Positions 36,791-48,958 of a stretch of 64,000 bases of DNA are shown here, piece after piece. The number at the start of each line of letters is the position of its first letter. The stretch's first letter is position 1. This DNA comes from Rattus norvegicus. Taxonomy: Eukaryota; Chordata; Mammalia; Rodentia; Muridae. A program made the translations under genes and the position numbers. The notes beneath the pieces were generated by a model. It had not been told where the DNA came from and made no database searches. It saw nothing but the letters and a program-made list of their open reading frames with translations. The stretch covers positions 68,834,702 through 68,898,701 of the forward strand of contig NC_086022.1 of the NCBI RefSeq assembly GCF_036323735.1, read 5' to 3'.

Positions 36791-37976
36791 AAGCTCTACT
36801 CAAACATGCTTGCTATTATACAACTTAATATGGTATATATCACGGCTTTTATGCAGATTTGAACATCCTTAGTCAAATTGTATTTCTAAAAAAATGATGT
36901 CTAGATAATAAAAGCATGGTAAGATATAGTCTGTGATAGATGTCGGCTCTTCCAACACCAGCAGTATTGAAGAAGGCCCTCTGTAATTATAAAGGTTTTC
37001 GGAAAAACGACAAACATGACATTTTAACCAAACTTATACTTTCCCCATAAGCAGGAAAAAGATATTAAAGCTGTTCTCTTTGGGACCCAGATATCATCAG
37101 GAAAAATGAAAATGAAATAAGCCTGATTCATTACTTGTAGAAGAAAACCATGTCTAAAGAAATGAGAAATGAGGACTCTTTTATGTGGTTCTTAAACATT
37201 GGCTATGAAGGTGTTTCCCTGCAAAGAGAAGAGTCTTGGGTTGTCTCAAAACACTGGGGATTGGGCTGCAGAGGGAAGGTGGGGTGTAAGGGAATCAACC
37301 TGGATTATAGTATGCACCTTGGATGTTAGCAAAAGCGAAGCTAATAGCTTATAAAAAACACATGAAATATATAAAATAAAATGATTTCATATACATCTTA
37401 ATTTAAAATAATTAATGCATCAAATCCCTGTTTAAGACTTTAACCTGAATATCAAATTTAAGAGTCCAGACTAGCTACTGTTACTGTGGCTTTTCCCCAC
37501 ATGTAACACACACACTATCAAAAATAATTTAAAAACCTTCACATTCTTAAATCTAAATTAGTGAGATATTTCTCCAGAAATCTTCCAAATAAATAGCTTT
37601 AAAAAAAGAATTTAAAAGCTGTTAACTTTAAAAAAAAATCTGTTAAATAAATTATTGATAATTCTTTATCCTACTACTGAAAAATAAAATCAAGACACTA
37701 TCAACAACAAAATTAAATTCAAGCCCTGACAAGAGACCCCTTTCCAGTTCAAGGCCTCTTTTTAAGGTTCTACCCTCCTCCTTCCTCTCCCCGCCAGGTC
37801 CAAGGGTTATTGCTGAGTGGGTGTGGCACAGTGAAATGCAGCATCGGGTTCTCTGTTCTCCAGGCAGTATTCTTACTGTACACACTAACTGCTCCAGGCA
37901 GGGGGTAGTGGACACACCAGGCTCCACACCCCAAGACTGGCATCCAAAGGGAAGAGTGACTGCAATAGCAGCTCTG

Positions 37977-38071
37977 TCACACGAAGAAACGAGCATGGCC
38001 ATTTCTGTTCAATTTAAGAATCTTCCCAAGACGCTGTTTGGCTGTTGCCATTCCTTTTTTTGGACGTTTAC
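37977..38071 (-). CDS. Kdm7a: Kdm7a last coding exon and stop codon
   Basis: The acceptor AG is at 38073-38072. It encodes KRPKKGMATAKQRLGKILKL, then NRNGHARFFV and a TGA at 37979-37977. The basic C-terminus is conserved and could act as a nuclear localisation signal. Confidence 0.96.
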
Positions 38072-38237
38072 CTATAAAACACCAACAACACTGTTACTAC
38101 CCATAAAGAGTATACAAGGAAGACTTAAGACTTAAAATAGAGAGGTTTGTAGTAAACAAGCTTGTTGGGTGTTCCAAAACTTCATGTTTTAAAAACCTTC
38201 CACTTTATCATATGAGAGAGAGAGAGGGAGGGGGGGG

Positions 38238-38296
<59 letters not shown>

Positions 38297-39273
38297 CAAG
38301 TGTCCTTCTAAACTCTAAACTCTTTCAAGCAACAGAGTGGGCTGCAAAACTTGATTCATTCCCAGGACCCATTGCCCTCCTGGGTCTCATGTTCTCTCCG
38401 CTGTTTTCATTGTTTCTTCTGCAACTTCCCTTTACTCAAGCCTGGCAAGCCGCACCCTCTTTAAGGATCTACTTCCTTCTGAGCCTCACTCAAGGACCCT
38501 CTCGTCATGACCATGCCCACATGTAGCTCATACCCATTGCTATCATGCTACTGTTAGAGAATGGTTCTTAACCTCTGGGTTGCAACCCCTTTGGCCAAAC
38601 AATGCTTTCACAGGGGTTGCCTGAGACCATCAGAGAACACAAATATTTATATTACAATTCATAACATTAGAAAAATTACAGTTGTGAGGTAGCAATAAAA
38701 ATAATGCTTTTATGGTTGGAGGTCACCATGTGAAGAATTGTATTAATCAGTCTCAACATTAGGAAGGTTGAGAACTACTGTTCTCTTGAGAGTGTCTCTA
38801 CCTACTACCACTGCCTTCATATACAGTTACAAATACACTTAACCTTTTTTAAAAACTGTTTTACAGTTACCTTTTGTTGCCTGGTTGCTGATAGGTGGTG
38901 GGTTTGATGCAGGTCTCTTGGTGGGGTGAAGGGGCACTGAAAAAGAAGTTTCACCAATAGGCCTTTCTGGACTTAGACTGCCATTATTTATCTGGCAAGA
39001 AACCAAGCTGTGATTCAGCATGTACTTTCCATTCTGGATGCTTGAGTTATTGCTGTCCACACAATGCCTGCTTTGTGCCTTCTGACTGATTTCTGAAGAG
39101 CTTTCCTTTTTGATGTATTTCTGGCTTCTACTTAAGTCCTAAATAAGGAAAGAAAGAAATGTAGCTAAATTCTTCAGATTTCAGATAAATGAGGTATTTA
39201 AAGCTCTCTCTGCATTAGCAAAATCAACAAAGATGAGAAAATAAACTATTCAATTTTGATTTTCTTTTTTTCT

Positions 39274-39315
<42 letters not shown>

Positions 39316-42300
39316 ACGTGCCCCCATATTTGCCCAAACATCAGGATACATGTGTGGAGGCAACTTGTAGGAGGATAACTTGTGGGAGTTGGTTCTCTCC
39401 TTCTACCATGTGAGTCCCAAGTACCAAACTCAGGCCATCAGTACCAATGGCAAGTGCTCTAACCAGTGCTAGACAGACCCCCCCACCCTTCATGATGGTC
39501 AGGTCATGTCTCAAAGAGACATAAAGGTTTGGAAGATTAGTTCCTAAGTCAAGATCCAACAATCAGAGGTGCTGCCTACTCTCCTGTAATGGGTAAAATT
39601 AAATAGAAGCAGAGGACCCACAGTCTCCTTGGCTCATCATAGGTTCTCAATGCAATGTACCACATTTCCAGAAAAGTTATCTCACAACTTCAAAATTGAG
39701 TTCTACCATGCAGGTCCTAGAAATACCTAGGCCATTAAAGGTAGGAAGCAGGCAGCTTTACCATCTGGGTCCCCTATTTTTTTTTTTTTATAACTTAGCT
39801 TGTATAAGGTTCACCTCTACTATATTTGCTAGAAAAAATTCCAAGAGCCAAGGCATATGCCTGGTTCTTCTTGTAACTAGAAGACCTCTTTCAGACTTTT
39901 TTGATAATTGAGTCAATTTGTAAGGAAACAAATGTTACTGAAATTAACTGAGGTCATAACCAGCATCAAAAGAGTAAAGAATTAAACAGTTACAAAAAAG
40001 CAAAAACAATATTGAATAGTCTAAATCTCTTCTTCATGGTTCTACTTTGGAATATACCTGAGCATTAAATCGGGAAGTTCGATCAAACTGTTTATTCCAG
40101 GAAGAAGTCATCAAATCCTGATCTTCAGTCTTAGCATGGTATCCTAGAAAGAAGTTTTGATTAAATGATCTTTGCAAAAAACTTAAACAAAACTAGCCTA
40201 GTGCTTACAAGTGAAAGCAAATGTATTCTGCTGACATTTTGTTTATACATTATTTTTTCACATACCTTTTCTTTCATTACACTCCTTAAAACAAAAACCC
40301 ACAGGTAGCAACTCAATCAAACTTGCTATTTTTTAATTTTCTTCAAACTGTCTTTATATGACAAGTTTTGTGCTAGATGCTAGCAGACCTACAGTCAAGC
40401 ACTATGGCCATGTGTTACTAACGTAAAGTAAATGCAATACACATGTCTCTAAAATGACATTTTCCATTAGGACAAAAGTATATATTCCCCTGCATTAAGG
40501 ACCCAAACAGAGTATAGGAAGGCAAAATGGAGCAGAGAAAGACAGGCAAACCTAGATTTAAATTTGAGTTCTTCCAAATACTAATACAACTTTAGACATT
40601 TATTAAACCTTTCCAGGCTTCACTTTGCTCTTACACAATATGCAAAGATTTGGGCATCAAGTGGTCTGGGTTCAAATTCTAAAAGATTTGAATACTTATG
40701 TAAAGTGTGCAAGCTAAATTTACTTCATCAAATTATATTTCCTTTTCATGTAAAATGAGGTCAAGGTCCCTGGTACATAGATGACGCCAATTATGTGGAC
40801 TGAACACAGTTGTTATTTATCTTTTTCACATTCCTAAGATTTGGGGGAAATCATTTCTTTTCCTCTAAAAGTACAGAGACATTACTGACATGCTGTATCT
40901 ACTCTTTTCCTTATAGTTCCTTTTCAAAAAGTTTGAGAAAGCCTAGCCTCAGAAAAAAACTACCCAAAACTTGTTTCACCTCTCCCAAAAGGAAAATGAA
41001 TGGACTGCAGACCATTTAGAACACCAAACATTTCCTTCCACTCTGGGAGCTCTTACAATTAATAACCCAAAAACAAGACTATCTTTGCAAGAGCAATGGT
41101 AGAATGAGGCCTGTGAACACTATACTTGGCCCCAAGTCATTTACATTTTGAGTTTTAACATTTAAGTTACATTTTAGTTAACTGTTGTATGTACGTACAT
41201 GTATATCACAGCATGTGTGTAGAGACAACTTGTGGCAGTTGGTTCCTTCCTTCCACCATGTGGGTCCCCGGGGATCAAACTCAGGCTGTCAGGGGCTTGG
41301 TAGCAAGCCCACTGAGCCACCTTGCTGACCCAAATTTTGAGTTACACTTGCATCTTATGTGATTATATAAAGTACTACTTACAGTAGACAGCCCTTATCC
41401 ATATAGTCTCTAACCTCAACAATATCACAGCACTACTAAATGGGGAGTTGTTTATTACTTTTCAGAGACTGATATTTGTTTCTTACCAAATTCCACTGGT
41501 TTATTGTAGCGATACAACTGCCTAAACTCAGGGTTACTGCTGTGGCAGCTGCTGGGATCCTGGAGAGAGTTCTTCTCACCACTGCAGTCTGTGCTTTGTA
41601 AACACGTGGAATAGTGCAACCCTGCCATGGACAGCATGCCCTGAATAGCTTCTTCCTCTGTGCTCGTCGAGGTAGGACATTCCCTAAGGAGCAGGCGATC
41701 CAAAACACAACAGTGTATTTTTTTCTGATGAAATACTGAGTACACTTGAAAACTAAACTGTTTTCACAGCATTTACATCATAATGTAAAACGACTACTAC
41801 CATCAGCAAGCCTACCTTTTAACTGGAATTTCATTTCTAGATGGCTTCTGGCTCTTCTGAAGGAGGTTCCTCACTACATCCGACTCCTCTTTAAAGTTTG
41901 ATGTTATTTCATGTTTCTTTTCATCACCTGAACTTTCAGACTCTTCAGTGGCAAAATTAATTTTCTGAAATAATAAATAGAAACAAAGCTAAAAAGAAAC
42001 TGACCAGTTTATCTGTTTAGAAGTTAGAATCTTAATTATCATAAAATTACTTCTGTATTTCATATCAAAATTTGAAATTCTCTAGCAATAGTAACCTACT
42101 ACCTGAATACAAAAATATAGCCTGTTAGAATCATAAGCAGCAGTATTTCTCAGTATTTCCACAGCCAAACCAAAAATGCTTATGAACATGACCAGTCACA
42201 GGATGGCGCACACACAGAGCAGAGACAAGCTGTGGGAAGAGCTGTCATCAACATTCCTCCTCCAGGTGAAACGACATGGGTGGTCATCATCCCACCCAAT

Positions 42301-45300
42301 GACACATAACCCTTGGGGCGCCAGGCATACCAGTGCAGTGCAGTCAGGTCCAGAGTCTTCTGAATCAGAGACATCAGAATATTCTGATGGTCTACTCCTG
42401 AGTTCCGACTTCACACTTGGAAATATTCCTGGTGAAGAAGAGGGGATAAGAAGCAGTCATGACCTAACCTCTAAAGTGTACCAAGTTCAAGGTAACTTTC
42501 TAGCTTCACACCTCTCCTTCCTTACTGATTTTATTTTCCCATCTTTTTCTAATTGTTCAAAATAGAAACTGATGTATGTCCTTAGAATATTTGTGGTATT
42601 GTTCCTTTCCAGAAAAACAAAACAAAACAAAAATTGTTAAACTAAAATGAACTACAAGCTGCTTCTGACTTTCCCTTTCCCTTGGTTTTCTCACTAGAGA
42701 AAAAAAGGGCAACTTTCAAAGCTCAAGAGAATTTATGGACCATGGTTTCAAGCAGTTTGTAGTCTGGGCTCTTAGAACACTACCTTTCCCTTCCACAAGC
42801 CCAGCTGCAATAGCAACTGTTGTGTCAGCTCTCAGTGATGGACTGCCTTGCCCTGAAATATAAACAAAGAACTACCAACTACAGAGGACTAGGTTTACTG
42901 GGAATTAGTGGAAACTGATATATTCAAATTAAATTCAATAATATTCATTATGTAGAACACTTTCATCACAAAAATAAAATATTGATTTTAATTATTCTTT
43001 AAATGGAAAGCTATATGCTGTTCTTAAAAACTGTTCAGGAATTAAGACTTTATTCAGGGGCTGGGGATTTAGCTCAGTGGTAGAGCGCTTACCTAGGAAG
43101 CGCAAGGCCCTGGGTTCGGTCCCCAGCTCCGAAAAAAAGAACCAAAAAAAAAAAAGACTTTATTCAAAGGAAAAAGACTTCAAGAAGAAGGTGCTATTAC
43201 TACAGTGTTTGATATTCCTATTATTAATCTGTCAATAACCAATAACCAGTAGAAGCCTCCTATTGACAGGAATCAAATAGCATCACACTACCTGGATTCC
43301 CACTAGATACAGATTAGCCAATCAGATATCTCTTAACTATGAGAATGAAAGACATTCTCATATTTACCATATGTGAAGTTAAGTTAACCTTGAAACTCAT
43401 TTGGGACAGTAGAGGCTATAAAGCATTATGAGCTTTTAAATGACTTTAAAAACAGTGAATCTATCTAGGTCTTCTGACCCTAGCTGGTATACTTAAATTC
43501 ACATTCAGCACCTTCCTGATCAATGAACTACTCAAAACATACTTCAGATTTTCCAGCAGTATTATAAAATGCCAACATTTTCAATCCTACAACAATTCAA
43601 ACACCAGCAAGTTACCTACTGCCACATTAGCAAAAGGTTGAAAACATACTGTTAAGTGGTTTTGGAGATCCGTCACTTTCTGCTGCCTCTCTTCCTGAGC
43701 TCTGTTCTGTCTTCACGTTTGCCTTCTTTGTTGGTTTCTTGTCTTCTTCATTTTCACTATCTGCTGTATAAAGACTCCGATCTGCAAACAGCTGTCTCTC
43801 ATCTCTATGCCACAGAGGAAAAATAACTGCATCAGAAATAGAGCAAGGATCTGTATTCCCTTCCCCTCCATTCAGACCTAGTAGAGAATTGAGACCCTTC
43901 TCTCTAATACAATTGGCTATTCAATAATGTAGGGGTTACATGGACAAAAGGATGACCCACCAAAAGTTAATCTGACACTGTGATCTACTTTACATACTTA
44001 ATTATTCTTCCATTTGTCAGCAGTAATCGCAGATCATTGTCTTTTGCTCTCCATTCAGGTACCGTGGAAGATGGCTGAAGATGTTTGTTGAATTTTCCAT
44101 TCAGTTTAGAGCTCAATATGTCCTTAAAGTATAAAACAGAACTGACTTAATATCCACCTTCAGGTGGGCATACTCAATTGAAAAATACTTTACTGTCCCT
44201 CCTTCCATGCTCCTGCCTGCCTTGTAGAGGGATGGGGCAGCCATCTAGATTTGGGGCTATCTCAGTCTCCCATCATCCAGAGCTCCTCATTCCAACACAT
44301 GCAGAATGGCTCATCTTTCAGCAGGGCAATTTAGCAATAAAGCATATTTTTTAATGTAAAATACAGAATCTACACAAAGTAAATCCAAACACAGGCCCTT
44401 TTGGGGGGTACTAAAGGGCTGGGGTCACACAGCTTTAGGCAATCTCATGTTCCTTGGCTGTTTCTACTTCCCATTAACCCTAACCTTGACCTCATTCCTT
44501 CCCATCAAGACTGCATCCATACTGCCACCACAGGCCCAAGAGCCACCACAGATAAAAAGAAATAAAAGGAGCTGGTTTTTTAATGTATAAAAGATTACTT
44601 CCTCTTTGAGATCTTTCATAGTAAGTTCCCAAAATAACTATATGGGTTAAGTAGGTTCAGAACCACTTAATCTTAAAACAACATAATATCAAATATAAAA
44701 ATATGTAAGGTTGTAATAACTATGTAACTTTTAGTATTTTAAGTCAGCAATACCTCTATCGTACTTTGAATTAACTGTCAATCCTCTACTTATGATGTAA
44801 AATTATGGATGGTGCAAATCCTATCACAAACTCAGTAGCATGGTTTATAAAGGTACCACTACTCCACACTCTCCTGCCTCTGTCCAGTATACCAGAATTT
44901 CTCCAACTTAAACAAAATTTATTCTAAGTCTCCCATTTCTGATTGTTAAATTGGTTGCTGTTGGTTCAAGAACAGGCTTTCTGTATTTATCTTCCTTGGC
45001 TAGCAATATTGTGTGTTTATTTCTGTTAGTTCAAACATCAACCCCTGAAAGGTATTATGAGCACGTCAGCAACAAGCAGCCTATTTTGGGGCTCCCTCAA
45101 AACACTCGGCATTGGAAACACATATTTTGTTGCTGCTGTTTGTTTGAGAAAGGGTTTCACTGTGTAGCCCAGGCTGGCCTTAACTTGTAGCAATCCTCTT
45201 ACGTCAAACTCCCAAGTGCTGGGATTACAGGCATGTACCATCATGCCCATCTTGAATGCTACTATTTTAATCTATGTCCTATCTTCCAACTAAGACTCTG

Positions 45301-48300
45301 ATAAGACAGACCTACATAAAGGCGAGTTTGCTTGTTCTGGCATCTTTTTCAGTGTCCAGAAGAGCACATGATTATTTGGATAAACACTTAATAATTTTAT
45401 TTATTGAGTTCTAAACAACATGTAATTAATGAAATCTAGGCACTGTTGGCTAGAAAGACTAGACTTCATGGTCTCCCGTAGACAAAAATATCAGTATCTA
45501 GAAATCTACAGTAGAAACCAGCTGGATTGCTACATGTACGATCGAGTGCTTTTTCCATCCTGATTGATATACTTGCCTCCTCCCATGGACACATCTCTAA
45601 TCTTTTGAGGACTTCCCTTGTATGAAGCTCAAGGATGTCCAGGTTAGAAGGAGTTCGGACATTATGATCTCGAAGTCTCCTCATCTTTCTCCGGGAATGA
45701 CCAGGTGGAGATGCGTCATTTGAAGGCCGTGAAACTGGACACACAGAAGGGATTCCCTGAGATTTAACTGGTTTGCCGTTTTCCTCCTGTAAGAATTAAA
45801 TGCAGAGCATGTTTTATAAAAAGGCTTCTATACATATACCTAACTAAACAATCGACCATAAAAATAGTTTAGAAATCAAAGTACATTCTACTTAATTATT
45901 TAAGACAAAGTTCAGCCTCAGATTTCCAGATGCCTTTGTTCCCCTCTCATCCACACATTTTGTGAACAAGACATTTCCTTGTGTTGTGTTATTTGGAGAT
46001 GATGTTTTTTGTGGGGTGGTAGGAGGGAGCTTGGTTTAGCTTCCTAAGTGCTAGGATTACAAGTACGCACCGCTACCCTGATCTTCCATCTAAGATCCAT
46101 AATATTAAATTAGAGTTTGGCATCTTCAGAAATGACACTCCTGTTTACTCAACTATTAATTTTGAGTTTATTCTGTTTTTGTTTTACTGTGCATGAGACA
46201 CACATATATGTACATATAGTTACAGATAATATTCCATATATTTTTTAAACATGTTTATATATTTTATATGTGATAAATTTTTGATTGGGGATGCATTTAC
46301 ATGCCATTACCACCAACTCTTTAATATATTTTTTACTACATTTGAAAATACACAAACTACTGTATCCATGGATAGTTAACCTGACATTGTGGCTTTCTTA
46401 AGGGTTGGAGATTTGGCTCAGTGGTGGAGAGTACATGCTTGACAAGCACAAGGCCCTAAGTTCAGTCCCCAACACCAAGAACAAAGAGATGATTACCATT
46501 TTGTAGATGTATAATGCTTTTCATTCTTGACATTGGTTATAAGCTGACCTGTAACTGCTGAACTATGTCTCCAGCCCCTCCCATTCTACAAACAGTCCTA
46601 ATGTAAAATGTTAAGTTACAAGATGGCTTCCAATGAATTTCCTCTTATTTCAAACTACACACTAACCAAACTACTTTCCTGAAGAACTGGTTTTTTTTTT
46701 GTTTTTTTTTTTTGTTTTATTTATTCATTTATTATATATAAGTACACTGTAGCTGTTTTCAGATACACCAGAAGAGGGCATCAGATCTCTTTACAGATGG
46801 TTGTGAGCCACCATGTGGTTGCTGGGAATTGAACTCAGGACCTCTGGAAGAGTAGTCGGGTGCTCTTAACCACTGAGCCATCTCTCCAGCCCCTGAAGAA
46901 CTGTTTTAATGAAAACCCCCTTTTTCAATACCGACAAAAGCTCTCCAATAACTTAAAACACTCCGTCACATATTTTTATGGGCCTTTATCAATGTCATTA
47001 ACCTCTCAGTTGCTCCAGTCTTTTTGGCCAATGACTTCCCGAATTATTCTTTCCAACCCAGCTTCACTCAATCACTGTTTTATACCTTCCTCTAAGTAGT
47101 TCATAGACATTTGTCTCTTGGTAATTAAAACTAAATAGATCTAAACATAAACTTTTGTTTGAACTTTTGTAGGTATCTAAAAGAATTTATAGTAACTGGA
47201 ACTGCCTCTGTTGTTTTATAATAACACAATACTCTAAATTTCTCTGTAAGACATCAGAGACCTAAAATCTGTAAGGCTAATTTGGCTTATCCTGTTTCTT
47301 CGCTGTGTCAGTGGTTAAATATCCATAGCACAGTGGCTGACCTATTTGGTTCTCAAGGCAGATAGCAAGGCAGACACAAGATCATCGCTATTCTTACCTC
47401 TATTGCTCGAATTACTTTAGAAAGTTCCTTAATAAGATGTCCAGGTCTAACATTGTCTGGAATTTCAAAGGCATGTTCAGATACAAGCTGTATTTGAAGC
47501 AATAAAGATAAGAAAACCAAAGTCAATTAAATATAAAAAGCTCAGTCTACTTTATAAAGTTCTCTGTATTTTAAAGACACTACCAGATAATATTAATCAA
47601 TTTTCAAGAGTTTATATACTGGGTAGAATGTCACCTAAGGAGACCACATTATTGTAGCCGATTAGTGGTGGCACATGCCTTTAATCCTAGCACCTGGGAG
47701 TTCAAGGCCAGCCTGCTCTAAAGAGTGAGTTCCAGAACAGCCAGGGATATATAGAAAAACCCTGTCTCAAAAACCAAAAAACCAGAACCAAAAAGAAAAA
47801 AGGTTAAAATGGATTTCTTTCTCACAGTGAATCTTATTTATAATGTACTCTACACCTCAAAACCTGCTGTGATTCTAACTACAACTAGTAATAAAGAAAT
47901 TAACCCTAATATTTAACTCAAAATACATAAGGCTTATTATAGGGAGGGAATACTGGTACTAACTAATCCTTGTTTTTAATGGAAAGTATAATTTGAATAA
48001 ATTTGAGTTAAAAGTTTAATAGTCAAAAGCAAATGAGAAAAAGATACTGTTAACAGGAACAAGAAATTAATTAGTAAATGACCAAATCTACTAACTATAA
48101 ACTAATACTATTTTTATGTCTAATTACAAGTATTAATCTCAGTATCTAATAACATTTTACTTTTTGATACATACTAATTTCTATTTTTTTGTTTATAACA
48201 GACTTTTTTGTTTTTTGAAACAGGGTTTCATTGTGTAGCCTTGGCTATCTTGGAACTCCGTCTGTAGGCCAGGCTAGCCTTGAACTCGGAGATCTTCTTG

Positions 48301-48920
48301 CCTCTGCCTCCCAGGTGCTGGGTTTAAAGGCATGGGACTTGTTTTTAGTAGTATAACTTATTGAAACAAATTAGTTGACAACAGTAATATAGATTAGTGC
48401 TAACTCTGTGTTCTGATACTGTTATGTACACTTGGTAAGCATGAACTCATTAATCCCCTCAATATCAGAGTGACACAGATACTTGCAGGCTGGATATCCA
48501 TCATCTGAGATATTTGGGATATACTTTAGATTTGGAGGTACTTCAGATTTGCTCAACCTTTTACAAGTTATGATAATTATTGCCACATTACAACTGAGAG
48601 AACTGAGACACTGGGTTAGGTAATAAAAAAGGGATACAACATACTACTAAGAGACAAGGCATACAGCTTTCACTTTATCACTTACATAACATTACAATCC
48701 TTATGCTTTTCCTCCTCATACACACGATATAAAATCTAACAGTGGTAGGCCTGTTTCACTTTCCTGTATGTTTCTAGTGTATCTTGCCCTAACAGAGCTG
48801 TAGCAATAATTCTAACGTAAAAGGAACATGAAGCTGCAAGGACGATAGCCTTTGCTCCCCAAATACATCCTTTTTAATATTTATGATGATGGTGGTGGTG
48901 GTGGTGGTGGTGGTGGTGGT

Positions 48921-48958
<38 letters not shown>

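Larger units (their letters stand above)
31580..37976 (-). other. Kdm7a: Kdm7a 3' UTR (distal end uncertain)
   Basis: About 6.4 kb after the stop codon is AT-rich and almost free of SINE and L1 insertions, in contrast to both sides, as expected for a long, constrained 3' UTR. It contains a (CA)n tract at about 36747-36790 and a diverged ID-like fragment at 33719-33792. Canonical AATAAA signals on the minus strand lie at 36488-36493, 35160-35165, 34748-34753 and 32763-32768, and an ATTAAA near 31690. The left end near 31.6 kb is inferred from composition and the known long 3' UTR of the gene. Confidence 0.65.

Noticed and set aside
42176..42565. 129-residue plus-strand open frame
   Set aside because: It overlaps, in antisense, the Kdm7a exon 42331-42428 and has no homology of its own.
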